DNA from: Polynucleobacter sp. MWH-UH19D
GTDB lineage: Bacteria > Pseudomonadota > Gammaproteobacteria > Burkholderiales > Burkholderiaceae
Direction: 5' to 3'
Length of the DNA: 64,000 nt
Assembly (NCBI RefSeq): GCF_040409795.1
Contig: NZ_CP099571.1
Span: forward strand, 1,745,439-1,809,438
Of this stretch, positions 38,213 through 47,405 are shown in pieces. The first letter of the stretch is position 1; every line of letters begins with the position of its first letter. The notes under the pieces were generated by a model. That model searched no databases and had not been told where the DNA came from. It worked only from the letters and a program-made list of their open reading frames with translations. The position numbers were made by a program, and so were the translations under genes.

Positions 38213-38221
38213 GGGTTTATT

Positions 38222-40045
38222 CTAATCAAGCCCAGCACGCTCTTGCATTTGCCACATCTCGGCATATTTTCCTTTGGCTGCTAATAGCTCCAAATGTGTA
38301 CCTCGCTCTACAACCTGCCCATGATCCATTACCAAAATTTGATCAGCATGAACAATGGTTGATAAGCGATGCGCAATGATGAGAGTGGTTCGATTTTTTG
38401 CCAAATTGAATAACTCTTCCTGGAATGCACGCTCTGTTTTGGAATCTAAAGCGGAGGTGGCTTCATCAAAAATCAGCATCGCTGGTTTTTTCAATAGTGT
38501 TCTCGCAATCGCAACACGTTGCTTCTCGCCGCCAGATAACTTTAAGCCTCGCTCACCCACCTGAGTTTGGTAAGAATCTGGTAGATGCTTAATAAAGCCA
38601 TCAATTTGAGCCGCCTTAGCAGCCTGCTCTACTTCTTCAAAACTCGCCGAGGGGTCACCATAAGCTATGTTGTAACCAATGGTGTCATTAAATAAAACGG
38701 TATCTTGCGGAACAATACCAATGGCTTTACGCAAACTCAACTGCGTAACATCGGCAATATTTTGTTCATCAATCATAATTTTTCCAAACTGCACATCATA
38801 GAAGCGAAATAGCAATCTTGCTAAAGTACTTTTACCAGCACCGCTCTGACCAACAACTGCGGTCGTTGTACCCGCTGGAATATTAAAACTCACGTTATAG
38901 AGAATTTCTCGCTTACTGTCATAATGAAACGACACATTCTCAAAACGTACATCAGGCCCGTAACTCGGGTTATTAATACGCAAAGGATGCGCATTCGGAG
39001 AATCCGCAATTTCCTTTTCCGTGGTGAGCAATGAAAACATGCGATCCATATCTGTTAAAGATTGTTTGATCTCGCGATAGATGACACCTAAAAAATTTAA
39101 GGGAATATATAACTGAATCATCAAGGTATTTACCAATACCAGATCACCCAGCGTCATCGTCCCATTGACGACTCCAAGGGTAGCGCGCCACAAAATCAAC
39201 ACCAAACCTATTGCAATAATGGTTTGCTGCCCTAAATTTAGGAAAGCTAAAGTTTTCTGAGATTTGATGGCTGCTGATTGATAGCGCAAAAGATTGTCAT
39301 CGTAGCGAGCAGTTTCAAAAGCCTCATTACCAAAATATTTAACAGTCTCAAAATTCAATAATGAATCAATTGCTTTTTGATTGGCTTTTGAGTCCATCTC
39401 ATTCATGGCGCGACGATAGTGTGTGCGCCACTCGGTAACCACAATCGTGAACGCAATATATAAAACTAAAGCCACAAGAGTGATTGCCGCAAACCAGATG
39501 TCATATGAGTATGCAAAATAGCCAAGCACTAGACAAAATTCAATCAAGGTCGGCAAGATGCTATAGAGAGAATATGAAATGAGCGATTGAATACCTCGGG
39601 TACCGCGCTCAATATCACGGCTCACACCACCCGTTTGGCGAGCCAAATGAAAACTCAGAGCCAATGAATGTAAATGCTCAAAAACTTGAAGCGCCACCTT
39701 TCGCACTGCATTTTGAGTAACGTGAGCAAACAAGGCTTCACGTAGCTCAGTAAACAAAGAGGCGGAAATTCTTAATAAACCATAAGCAACAATGATGCTG
39801 ACAGGAACTACTAAGAGCGCCTGGGGGGAGCTTGCTTTGATATCCAAAGAGTCAATTAACTCTTTCATCAAAATCGGGATACCCAAATTAGCAAACTTCG
39901 CAGCAACTAAGCAACTTAGAGCCAGAATGACTCTGAAGCGGTATTCGAGCAAATAAGGAAGAAGGTCACGAATAACGCGCCAATCACCACGATGAGGTTT
40001 ATTTGGCTCGCCGCTAGACCGATGGTGGCCCGATGAATGTCTCAT
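38222..40045 (-). CDS. Atm1-type ABC exporter (fused permease and ATPase)
   Basis: A 607-residue half-transporter. Six membrane helices fill about residues 35-330; the nucleotide domain follows with Walker A GQSGAGKSTLARLL, signature LSGGEKQRVAIARTLL and Walker B MLIFDEATSALDS. Segments such as LSFHLARQTGGVSRDIERGTRGI and FNFETVKYFGNE-like NFETVKYFGNEAFE are the hallmark of Atm1/HMT1 proteins, which export glutathione-linked metals or sulfur species. The N-terminal tail is His/Ser-rich. Works as a dimer in the inner membrane. Substrate inferred from family. Confidence 0.9.
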   Translation of the reverse strand: MRHSSGHHRSSGEPNKPHRGDWRVIRDLLPYLLEYRFRVILALSCLVAAKFANLGIPILMKELIDSLDIKASSPQALLVVPVSIIVAYGLLRISASLFTELREALFAHVTQNAVRKVALQVFEHLHSLALSFHLARQTGGVSRDIERGTRGIQSLISYSLYSILPTLIEFCLVLGYFAYSYDIWFAAITLVALVLYIAFTIVVTEWRTHYRRAMNEMDSKANQKAIDSLLNFETVKYFGNEAFETARYDDNLLRYQSAAIKSQKTLAFLNLGQQTIIAIGLVLILWRATLGVVNGTMTLGDLVLVNTLMIQLYIPLNFLGVIYREIKQSLTDMDRMFSLLTTEKEIADSPNAHPLRINNPSYGPDVRFENVSFHYDSKREILYNVSFNIPAGTTTAVVGQSGAGKSTLARLLFRFYDVQFGKIMIDEQNIADVTQLSLRKAIGIVPQDTVLFNDTIGYNIAYGDPSASFEEVEQAAKAAQIDGFIKHLPDSYQTQVGERGLKLSGGEKQRVAIARTLLKKPAMLIFDEATSALDSKTERAFQEELFNLAKNRTTLIIAHRLSTIVHADQILVMDHGQVVERGTHLELLAAKGKYAEMWQMQERAGLD

Positions 40046-40054
40046 CGTTGTATC

Positions 40055-40513
40055 TTATTCGCTTCTGTTTTGCTCTGCCGAGAAGAGTCTCATGATGGCT
40101 TCACCATTGCTACGAGAAAAACACCTCTTAGCGGCCTCTTCAAATGGCAACCATTCATAGGCAACATGCTCTCGTGGCGCCAACTGAATTTGAATACCAT
40201 CAGGCACTTCAAGAGAGAACCAATGTTCAGTATTACGAGTAACGCCAGGAGCATATCGAAAGCGCCACTCAGGATAGATTTCATATTCAATATGGTGATG
40301 CATATCGCGCAGAGACCCACCTGGCAATTGGTCAACAGCGATACCCGTCTCTTCAAATACCTCGCGGGTTGCTGCCACAGATAAATCTTCGCTTGGTGAA
40401 TCTAAGCTGCCAGTAACGGACTGCCAGAATCCCTCGCGATCAGCACGCTCTATCAATAAAACATCCCTATTCGATTTATAGATAACAACCAAAACCGAAA
40501 TAGGGATTTTCAA
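40055..40513 (-). CDS. nudB: Dihydroneopterin triphosphate diphosphatase (Nudix)
   Basis: A 152-residue Nudix hydrolase directly downstream of aspS, as in E. coli and many betaproteobacteria. The Nudix helix is SEDLSVAATREVFEETGI; the glycine that normally starts the box is one residue early (GSLDSPSE, six rather than five residues before the first Glu). VTGSLD and the WQSVTG lead are NudB-like. It removes pyrophosphate from dihydroneopterin triphosphate in folate synthesis. Confidence 0.88.
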   Translation of the reverse strand: MKIPISVLVVIYKSNRDVLLIERADREGFWQSVTGSLDSPSEDLSVAATREVFEETGIAVDQLPGGSLRDMHHHIEYEIYPEWRFRYAPGVTRNTEHWFSLEVPDGIQIQLAPREHVAYEWLPFEEAAKRCFSRSNGEAIMRLFSAEQNRSE

Positions 40514-40533
40514 GATCGATACTGCTTCCGCTT

Positions 40534-42333
40534 TTATGCTGCGGGGGCAGCTTGACGCAAGCGAATATGCAATTCACGTAACTGACGCTCATCCACTGGG
40601 CTTGGTGCTTGAGTTAACAAGCATTGTGCGCGTTGTGTTTTAGGGAATGCAATTACATCGCGAATTGATTCGGCCCCTGTCATCATTGTCACAATACGGT
40701 CCAAACCAAATGCGATACCGCCATGGGGAGGAGCGCCATACTGCAAAGCATCCAATAAAAAACCAAACTTAGCCTGCGCTTCTTCAGCACCAATCTTCAG
40801 CGCACGGAATACTTGGCTTTGAACTGCCTCTTGATGAATACGTACAGAGCCGCCACCGATTTCACTGCCGTTTAGAACCATGTCATAGGCTTTAGCTAAG
40901 CACTTGCCTGGATCAGTTTCTAGATACTGCATATGCTCATCTTTAGGGCTGGTAAACGGATGGTGGCAAGCAACCCAACGCGCCTCACCTTCGTCATAGT
41001 CGAACATAGGAAAGTCAACAACCCATAATGGCTTCCAGCCTTCAGTGAGGAGGCCGTGCTCTTTACCCCAAGCGGAATGACCAATGCGTAGACGCAAATT
41101 ACCGATGGCATCGTTCACGATTTTTTCTTTATCAGCACCAAAGAAAATAATGTCGCCATCTTTTGCACCAGTGCGTTTCAAAATGCCTTCGATCGCTGCA
41201 TCATGCAAATTCTTAACGATTGGTGATTGCAAACCGTTGCGGCCTTCCGCAACCGAATTAACCTTAATCCACGCCAAACCTTTGGCGCCATAAATGCCAA
41301 CAAACTGGGTGTAATCATCGATTTCACTACGACTAATTTCAGCGCCACCAGGTACGCATAAACCAACCACGCGACCACCAGCTTGATTTGCCGCGCCTGA
41401 GAACACCTTGAAGTCAACATCTTTCATCAAATCCGTTAACTCGGTGAACTCAAAGTTCACGCGCAGATCAGGCTTATCGGAACCAAAACGCGCCATACCC
41501 TCTGAATAAGGCATCGTTGGGAATGGATTTGGCAATTCCACATTCAAGGTCTTCTTGAAAATATGGCGAATCATGTTTTCGAATAAGTCCCGAATCTCTA
41601 ATTCACTCAAGAAAGCGGTTTCACAATCAATCTGAGTAAATTCAGGCTGACGATCTGCACGCAAATCTTCATCTCGGAAACACTTAGTAATTTGATAGTA
41701 GCGATCAAAGCCAGCAACCATCAACAACTGCTTAAACAATTGGGGCGACTGTGGCAAAGCAAAAAACTGGCCATCGTGCACGCGTGATGGCACTAAATAG
41801 TCACGTGCACCTTCTGGTGTGCTTTTAGTCAACATCGGGGTTTCAATATCAATAAAACCCGCATCATCTAAATAACGGCGGCACTCCATCGCAACCTTGT
41901 AGCGCAAACGCAAATTCTTTTGCATTTGGGGGCGACGTAAGTCCAGCACACGATGGGTCAAGCGTGTAGTTTCAGATAAGTTCTCGTCATCAATCTGAAA
42001 TGGTGGCGTTACCGAAGCATTCAAAATCACTAAGCTGTGGCAGAGCACTTCAACCTTACCTGTTGCTAGATCATTATTTTCTGTGCCAGCAGGACGCGCA
42101 CGCACAAGCCCTCTAATCTGAATACAGTATTCATTGCGCACCTGCTCTGCGAGCGCAAACATTTCTGGGCGATCCGGATCGCAGACCACTTGCACAAAAC
42201 CTTCGCGGTCACGTAAGTCAATAAAGATCACGCCCCCGTGGTCACGACGACGATTGACCCAGCCTGAGAGTGTGACCTCTTGACCAATCAGCGCATCAGT
42301 TACTTGGCCGCAATTATGGCTACGCATTGACAT
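40534..42333 (-). CDS. aspS: Aspartate--tRNA(Asp/Asn) ligase
   Basis: A 599-residue class II synthetase of bacterial type. The OB anticodon domain covers residues 1-110 ([20 protein letters not shown]); motif 2 is [20 protein letters not shown]; the GAD insertion domain is in the middle; motif 3 is [13 protein letters not shown]. Many betaproteobacteria lack AsnRS and use a non-discriminating AspRS; this cannot be decided from the window. First of a run with DUF502 17 nt upstream. Confidence 0.97.
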   Translation of the reverse strand: MSMRSHNCGQVTDALIGQEVTLSGWVNRRRDHGGVIFIDLRDREGFVQVVCDPDRPEMFALAEQVRNEYCIQIRGLVRARPAGTENNDLATGKVEVLCHSLVILNASVTPPFQIDDENLSETTRLTHRVLDLRRPQMQKNLRLRYKVAMECRRYLDDAGFIDIETPMLTKSTPEGARDYLVPSRVHDGQFFALPQSPQLFKQLLMVAGFDRYYQITKCFRDEDLRADRQPEFTQIDCETAFLSELEIRDLFENMIRHIFKKTLNVELPNPFPTMPYSEGMARFGSDKPDLRVNFEFTELTDLMKDVDFKVFSGAANQAGGRVVGLCVPGGAEISRSEIDDYTQFVGIYGAKGLAWIKVNSVAEGRNGLQSPIVKNLHDAAIEGILKRTGAKDGDIIFFGADKEKIVNDAIGNLRLRIGHSAWGKEHGLLTEGWKPLWVVDFPMFDYDEGEARWVACHHPFTSPKDEHMQYLETDPGKCLAKAYDMVLNGSEIGGGSVRIHQEAVQSQVFRALKIGAEEAQAKFGFLLDALQYGAPPHGGIAFGLDRIVTMMTGAESIRDVIAFPKTQRAQCLLTQAPSPVDERQLRELHIRLRQAAPAA

Positions 42334-42349
42334 AACAATTTCCTATAAA

Positions 42350-43003
42350 TCAAAAATGGTGTGGCAACTCTTGAGAAGTCAATCCACTGGAATTATTTGG
42401 GGGAACAGAACCCATTGAAACAATGTGCTTCAGGGCCTCCTCTACGCTCATCTCCAATTCGATCGTTTGCGCACGAGGCACGATCATGAAAAAACCAGAG
42501 GTTGGATTTGGAGTCGTAGGTAAAAAAACATTCACATAACCTTCGCCCAACTTACTAGCAATCTCTTTAGCAGGATTACCGGTTTGAAAAGCAATTACCC
42601 AAGATTCAGAATGTGGGTAACGAATTAATAAGGCCTTACTAAAAGCCTGACCGCTACCGGAAAATAATGTTGAAGATACCTGTTGGACGCTGGAATAAAT
42701 TGAACGCACAACCGGGATACGATTAACAAACTTATCCCAAACTTTCAGCCACCACTGCCCTGCAAAACTGATCGCCAAAACACCAGTCAACATAATGACT
42801 GCGACCACAATCAAAATGCCCACGCCTGGTAGTTCTCGGAAATGCTGAACATCTACTGCAGCATCGTGCGGAAGAACCATGATGATGGCGTGTATTACAG
42901 ATCCAAACACGCCGTCGAGTAAACCCAAGCCCCATGCAATCACCCAAACTGTGATTGACAATGGTGCCCAAACCAAGATGCCAGCGATAAAGTATTTTTT
43001 CAT
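42350..43003 (-). CDS. DUF502 inner-membrane protein
   Basis: A 217-residue protein with two N-terminal helices (about residues 5-30 and 55-85) and a conserved hydrophilic tail: VRSIYSSVQQVSSTLFSG, NPAKEIASKLGEGYVNVFLPT and PNPTSGFFMIVPRAQ are the DUF502 blocks. No biochemical function is established for the family. In Burkholderiales it usually sits between aspS and ubiB, as here; a small FmdB-type zinc-ribbon gene I would expect between DUF502 and ubiB is not present. Confidence 0.88.
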   Translation of the reverse strand: MKKYFIAGILVWAPLSITVWVIAWGLGLLDGVFGSVIHAIIMVLPHDAAVDVQHFRELPGVGILIVVAVIMLTGVLAISFAGQWWLKVWDKFVNRIPVVRSIYSSVQQVSSTLFSGSGQAFSKALLIRYPHSESWVIAFQTGNPAKEIASKLGEGYVNVFLPTTPNPTSGFFMIVPRAQTIELEMSVEEALKHIVSMGSVPPNNSSGLTSQELPHHF

Positions 43004-43011
43004 GTCTTTGC

Positions 43012-43036
43012 CTAACCCGCTATTTTAGCGGGTTAG
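43012..43036 (-). other. Perfect inverted repeat between ubiB and DUF502
   Basis: CTAACCCGC, loop of 7, GCGGGTTAG: a perfect 9-bp stem in the 51-nt gap. On the minus strand it is followed by GCAAAG and then the DUF502 start, with no T-run, so it does not look like a standard intrinsic terminator. It may attenuate or stabilise the mRNA. Confidence 0.5.
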
Positions 43037-43054
43037 AGCCCAATCAGCGAAAGA

Positions 43055-44641
43055 CTAATAAATGCCTAGGGTGATGATCAATATTCCGGCCAAAAACCCG
43101 CCAGTAAATAGCAAGAAACCTGCTAATAGACGATGATTGCGTCTTTCTTGTAGCAAAAGTGCCTTTAAAACCTCTAATTCAGCATTTTGGTCTTTTGCAG
43201 GGTGCCGGCTTTGAGCCAAACTGTCAGCAATTAAACGAGGTAAAGATGGCAAGATTTTGGCCCAAGTGGGCGCCTCTTGTTTTAGACCATCGATCAATCC
43301 CCGCCAACCTAATTGCTTACTTACCCACTTTTCTAAGATTGGCTTAGCAGTTTTCCATAGGTCTAGATCAGGGTCTAGTTGACGGGCAAGGCCTTCCACG
43401 TTCAAAAGCGTCTTTTGAAGCAAAGTTAATTGTGGCTGAATTTCCACCTTGAAACGACGAGAAGTCTGGAACAGGCGCATCAAGACAATACCCAATGAAA
43501 TTTCCTTCAGGGGTCGATCAAAGTATGGCTCGCATACTGAACGAACTGCGCCCTCTAACTCTTCAACGCGAGTATTAGCCGGCACCCATCCTGACTCGAT
43601 ATGTAACTCAGCCACTCTGCGGTAATCTCGATTAAAGAAGGCCAAGAAGTTCAGCGCTAAATAATTTTTATCTGATTCACTTAAGGCGCCGACAATTCCA
43701 AAATCCAAAGAAATAAAACGTCCAAATGTTTCTGGCGCCAAGCTGATCATGATATTTCCTGGATGCATGTCTGCATGGAAAAATCCATATTCAAATACTT
43801 GCGTGAAAAAGATCTCTACACCATCCGCAGCCAATTTCTTAAAGTCGACACCAGCCGCCCGGAGCTCTGCAGTTCGCCCAATAGAAATGCCATCCATCTT
43901 CTCCATGACGATGACATTGGTATGACATAAATCCCAGTACATTTCCGGAATCATGAGTTTCGTGGAATCAGCAAAATGCCGACGTAGCTGACTAGCATTG
44001 GCTGCCTCGCGCATGAGGTCTAACTCATCATGCAAATAGGTATCAAACTCTGCGACGTTTTCACGAGGCTTTAAACGACGGCCATCTTCAGAGCTCTTCT
44101 CAATGATCTTTGCCAAGTCATACATCAATGCAAGATCACCCTCGATTACAGGCAATATTCCAGGACGCAACACTTTCACTGCAACAGATTGATTCTGCCA
44201 CTCTGGATGCTTTTCGGTTCCCCGTAAAACACCTAGATGAACTTGCGCAACAGAGGCGCTAGCTACAGGACTCGCATCAAAACTCAGAAATGTTTCATCA
44301 ATCGATTGCCCCAATGCTGTCTCTATTAGACGCATAGATTCTGCATTCGAAAACGGCGGTACTTGATCTTGTAACTTTGCCAACTCATTGGCTATATCTT
44401 CTGGCAATAAATCACGACGGGTTGATAGCACTTGGCCAAACTTCACAAATATCGGACCAAGCGCCTCAAGCGTTAAGCGAATCCGCTCACCTCTTGGCAG
44501 ACTGGTTCCTGGTGAAGTCCAGCAAACTATCGTTAAGCAACTACGCCCAATGCCTGGCTTTAAAACATCGCGAAGAAGCGGTAATAAACCATAGCGCCAC
44601 GCTGTAAAGAAAATGAATGAAAGACGAGCTATTCGGCGCAC
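43055..44641 (-). CDS. ubiB: Ubiquinone biosynthesis ATPase/kinase-like protein UbiB
   Basis: A 528-residue ABC1/ADCK protein. The family-specific KxGQ motif is [16 protein letters not shown]; the atypical nucleotide pocket includes AVKVLRPGI, the metal motif is LDFGIVGAL and the HADMHPGN motif is in [13 protein letters not shown]. Two helices at the C-terminus (about 490-528) anchor it in the inner membrane. It supports the ubiquinone-synthesis complex. Adjacent ubiJ starts 4 nt upstream. Confidence 0.97.
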   Translation of the reverse strand: MRRIARLSFIFFTAWRYGLLPLLRDVLKPGIGRSCLTIVCWTSPGTSLPRGERIRLTLEALGPIFVKFGQVLSTRRDLLPEDIANELAKLQDQVPPFSNAESMRLIETALGQSIDETFLSFDASPVASASVAQVHLGVLRGTEKHPEWQNQSVAVKVLRPGILPVIEGDLALMYDLAKIIEKSSEDGRRLKPRENVAEFDTYLHDELDLMREAANASQLRRHFADSTKLMIPEMYWDLCHTNVIVMEKMDGISIGRTAELRAAGVDFKKLAADGVEIFFTQVFEYGFFHADMHPGNIMISLAPETFGRFISLDFGIVGALSESDKNYLALNFLAFFNRDYRRVAELHIESGWVPANTRVEELEGAVRSVCEPYFDRPLKEISLGIVLMRLFQTSRRFKVEIQPQLTLLQKTLLNVEGLARQLDPDLDLWKTAKPILEKWVSKQLGWRGLIDGLKQEAPTWAKILPSLPRLIADSLAQSRHPAKDQNAELEVLKALLLQERRNHRLLAGFLLFTGGFLAGILIITLGIY

Positions 44642-44644
44642 GAT

Positions 44645-45265
44645 TTATTTACCCTTATGCTCGAGATGCTGAATACGTTTTTCTAAACGATCAACAGAAT
44701 CGCGCAATTCGTGTAATTCAGATTTATGAATACTAAAGTCACGCATGTTCAACAGCACTTTTCTCTCTTCGCTAACATATTCCACTAGATTGTCTAGCAA
44801 ATCCCCGGCCGCTGATTTGGTGGCTGAAATAAACTTCTTTCCATTCTGAACAGCAAAATGGGCAGGGGCATCACCAAAAACACGAGCCAAATCCTCCTCA
44901 TACTCCCAACGTAATTGACCAGCCAATCGGCCAATCAATTGCGCTAAATCCGCATCACCGGTAATTTTTACAGCTTTAATTGCCTGCTCTTTGATATTTC
45001 CTGATCCACCGAGTAAATCACCAAGAGCTTTAGCGGGCACCTCTAAGGTCAAGCTTGGGCTCTCAATCTCTTTCAATGCCTCAAGGCGCCCAGCATCAGT
45101 AATGCGAAAAGCAAGCTGACCGACGGGCAATTGCAACAAAATTATTTTGCATGTATGTTTTGCCAATTCTGAGCAGGCCCAAGGTTCGCTCTCCAAAACA
45201 TGATTGATGCCACGGCAAGCTACGGTAGCGGCAATTGTATGAGTAGAAGAAGAAAGCTTATTCAT
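44645..45265 (-). CDS. ubiJ: Ubiquinone biosynthesis accessory factor UbiJ (SCP2 domain)
   Basis: A 206-residue protein with an N-terminal SCP2 lipid-binding domain (LPVGQLAFRITDAGRLE, IKAVKITGDADLAQLIGRLA) and a C-terminal coiled coil (LHELRDSVDRLEKRIQHLEH). UbiJ binds the lipid intermediates within the Ubi complex together with UbiK. Sequence identity among UbiJ proteins is low; the call rests on domain plan and on its position between ubiE and ubiB, as in E. coli. Confidence 0.88.
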   Translation of the reverse strand: MNKLSSSTHTIAATVACRGINHVLESEPWACSELAKHTCKIILLQLPVGQLAFRITDAGRLEALKEIESPSLTLEVPAKALGDLLGGSGNIKEQAIKAVKITGDADLAQLIGRLAGQLRWEYEEDLARVFGDAPAHFAVQNGKKFISATKSAAGDLLDNLVEYVSEERKVLLNMRDFSIHKSELHELRDSVDRLEKRIQHLEHKGK

Positions 45266-45274
45266 TGAGTGTAA

Positions 45275-45298
45275 AAAACCCGCACTAGTGCGGGTTTT
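45275..45298 (-). terminator. Intrinsic terminator downstream of the Tim44-like gene
   Basis: A perfect 24-bp palindrome, AAAACCCGCACT/AGTGCGGGTTTT, with A/T runs on both ends, so on the minus strand the stem ends in TTTTTT. It separates the Tim44-like gene from ubiJ, implying ubiJ-ubiB have a further promoter or depend on read-through. Confidence 0.88.
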
Positions 45299-45319
45299 CC
45301 GTTGGAAATTACCTTAAGC

Positions 45320-46207
45320 TTAAACCAACTGAGAGATACCGGCTAGTACCCAGCCTCCAGGCCCTTCTACCGGCTTGCTTAAGTTCCAAATTTCTGAGAA
45401 ATCATCAGCTGGACCGCCAGGTTGCTCGCGAATGACCCCGCTAAATTGAACACTACAGAAATAATGCGCTTCATTAGTCTCAATCCCTAACAAGCGTGCA
45501 TTAATCGTAATGACATCGGTTTGATTGGCAGCATCAACACGTCCAGCGAGATCTTGTGAAATTCTTGCAAACATCTCTGAGGTTGTGAATTCTTTTAAGG
45601 ACTGCAAATCACCCTGATCCCAGGCTTTTTGCAAAGTCACAAAAAATTGTTTGGCGTTCTCCAAAAATGAACGCTCATCAAATCCTGGAGGCAGGGTTGA
45701 TTGAAATTTTTCTGGATCAGTACCAACATCAGCAAATGCATTGGCAGCTGGAATAAATGCCGGTTCTTGTCTTGGTGTCTGACCGAGATTTGCACGCTGC
45801 ATACCTGAGGGCGATACCACTGGCAACAATCTACGAATCAAGAACATCATGACAAAGCCAGCTAGCATTGCAATTAATAATCCCATTACCAGTGACGATG
45901 CCGCCTCACCCAAGCCAAAATGTGACAAAAGGTAACCAATACCAAGACCTGCGGCTAAGCCGCCCAAAATCCCGCCCATGCCACCAAAACGACTGGGTGC
46001 AGGCGCTTGTGGAGCAGCAGGAGCTGGGGCAGTTGGCTGAGCCTGCTGAGCAGGCTTTTGCGGAGGAGTAGCTTGTTTTTGAATTGGCGCACTTGGAGCA
46101 CGACCCAAGCTTTTTCCTCCGCCTAGGCGAGCCGCCTCTACATGTCCAACACTTGCAAAAACCAAAGCGAGACTTACTAATGTTGCTCTAAAAAAATGCT
46201 GATTCAT
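45320..46207 (-). CDS. Tim44-like domain membrane protein
   Basis: About 295 residues. Signal-like N-terminus (MNQHFFRATLVSLALVFASV, processing near VEAA), then a Pro/Ala/Gln-rich linker (residues 30-75), a glycine-rich helix pair (GGLAAGLGIGYLLSHFGLG and LVMGLLIAMLAGFVMMFLI, about 85-130) and a C-terminal Tim44/MbA1 domain (about 165-295, RSFLENAKQFFVTLQKAWDQGD). Start at 46207 is set by an AAGGGG site. Bacterial Tim44-like proteins are little studied. Here it lies inside the ubiquinone cluster, between ubiE and ubiJ. Confidence 0.88.
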   Translation of the reverse strand: MNQHFFRATLVSLALVFASVGHVEAARLGGGKSLGRAPSAPIQKQATPPQKPAQQAQPTAPAPAAPQAPAPSRFGGMGGILGGLAAGLGIGYLLSHFGLGEAASSLVMGLLIAMLAGFVMMFLIRRLLPVVSPSGMQRANLGQTPRQEPAFIPAANAFADVGTDPEKFQSTLPPGFDERSFLENAKQFFVTLQKAWDQGDLQSLKEFTTSEMFARISQDLAGRVDAANQTDVITINARLLGIETNEAHYFCSVQFSGVIREQPGGPADDFSEIWNLSKPVEGPGGWVLAGISQLV

Positions 46208-46263
46208 TTTGACTACCCCTTTAATCATTTCATTGGCATTTTTGTTAATGAAAGTACATTAAA

Positions 46264-47007
46264 TCAGTATTTAATACCAATATGTAAGGCAACGATACCC
46301 CCAGTCATTCTGTGGGTTTCCACTTCATCAAAACTAACGTCCAACATCATTTGCTTGAGGGTATCTGCATCTGGGTGCATCCGAATCGATTCAGCCAAAT
46401 ATCGGTAGCTCTCTGAATCCTGCGCAATCTTTTCACCCAACCAAGGCAATACCTTAAATGAGTAAGCGTCATACACGGGCTGCAAAAATGCATCTGGCTT
46501 AGAAAATTCGAGCACCAATACACGACCGCCTGGCTTAATCACACGACACATTTCAGCCAGCGCCACTTCTTTATGAGTCATATTGCGCAAGCCAAATGCA
46601 ACTGTCACCACATCAAAATGATTATTGGGGAAAGGAATTTTTTCTGCATCAAATTGCACACAAGGTAATGCGACGCCACGATCTAACAAGCGATCACGTC
46701 CAACACCAAGCATGGATGCGTTAATATCGCTTAACCAAACCTGAGCATCGGGATTACGACCCCATTCGGTTGCTTTAGCAAATGCAGCGGCAAGATCACC
46801 CGTGCCTCCCGCAATATCTAATATTTTTTGACCAGGGCGTACATTAGCGCGTGCAATCGTAATTTTTTTCCAAACACGATGCAAACCAAATGACATTAAG
46901 TCATTCATCACATCATATTTATTGGCTACCGAATGAAAAACTTCCGCTACTTTGCCAGCTTTTTCTGCTTCATCAACGCTTTGGTAACCAAAGTGGGTTT
47001 TGCTCAT
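46264..47007 (-). CDS. ubiE: Ubiquinone/menaquinone C-methyltransferase UbiE
   Basis: A 247-residue SAM methyltransferase. Motif I is [37 protein letters not shown] and LRNMTHKE are ubiE signatures; [11 protein letters not shown] is motif IV. It methylates C2 of the benzoquinol ring. ATG at 47007 shares its A with the TAA of the upstream DUF971 gene (TAATG), a coupled pair. Confidence 0.97.
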   Translation of the reverse strand: MSKTHFGYQSVDEAEKAGKVAEVFHSVANKYDVMNDLMSFGLHRVWKKITIARANVRPGQKILDIAGGTGDLAAAFAKATEWGRNPDAQVWLSDINASMLGVGRDRLLDRGVALPCVQFDAEKIPFPNNHFDVVTVAFGLRNMTHKEVALAEMCRVIKPGGRVLVLEFSKPDAFLQPVYDAYSFKVLPWLGEKIAQDSESYRYLAESIRMHPDADTLKQMMLDVSFDEVETHRMTGGIVALHIGIKY

Positions 47008-47405
47008 TAGTGACTTCCGCAAGAATGGCCATGAGAGTGGCCTGTTGTCGCCATTGGGGCATCACGATCAAGGCCAGCGGCCGCCAATTTATCTAAATGC
47101 TCCCGCCAGATTTGCTCTTGGTTCTCACACAAGAAACGTAGATACTCCCAAGAATACAAACCAGAATCATGCCCATCAGAAAATGTTGGCTTTAAGGCAT
47201 AGTGGCCAACAGGCTCAAGACTAGAAATCAAAACATCGCGCTTACCTGTTTGCAAGGTTTCTTGACCAGGTCCATGACCCTGCACTTCAGCAGAAGGTGA
47301 TACCACCCTCAATAGTTCAAATGGCAAGCGAAAAGTTTGACCATCTTCATAGGCAAGCTCAAGAACTTTAGATTGCTGATGCACCACTACATTACTTGGA
47401 ATCAT
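47007..47405 (-). CDS. DUF971 protein (gamma-butyrobetaine hydroxylase-like N-terminal domain)
   Basis: A 132-residue single-domain protein. The DUF971 core is [20 protein letters not shown], and [20 protein letters not shown] is the second hallmark. The C-terminus is His-rich ([11 protein letters not shown]), able to bind metal. The same fold forms the N-terminus of eukaryotic gamma-butyrobetaine hydroxylase; stand-alone bacterial members have been linked to Fe-S metabolism and P-loop ATPases, without firm function. It abuts the large oxidoreductase and is coupled to ubiE. Confidence 0.88.
   Translation of the reverse strand: MIPSNVVVHQQSKVLELAYEDGQTFRLPFELLRVVSPSAEVQGHGPGQETLQTGKRDVLISSLEPVGHYALKPTFSDGHDSGLYSWEYLRFLCENQEQIWREHLDKLAAAGLDRDAPMATTGHSHGHSCGSH

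Noticed and set aside
38188..38379. Short plus-strand frame across the glycerate kinase / ABC exporter junction
   Set aside because: It lies over two well-supported minus-strand genes and shows no protein family.
40055..40513. Shifted first glycine of the Nudix box in NudB as a sign of a new activity
   Set aside because: The catalytic REVFEE core is intact and context with aspS fits NudB; the shift is more likely a subfamily feature.
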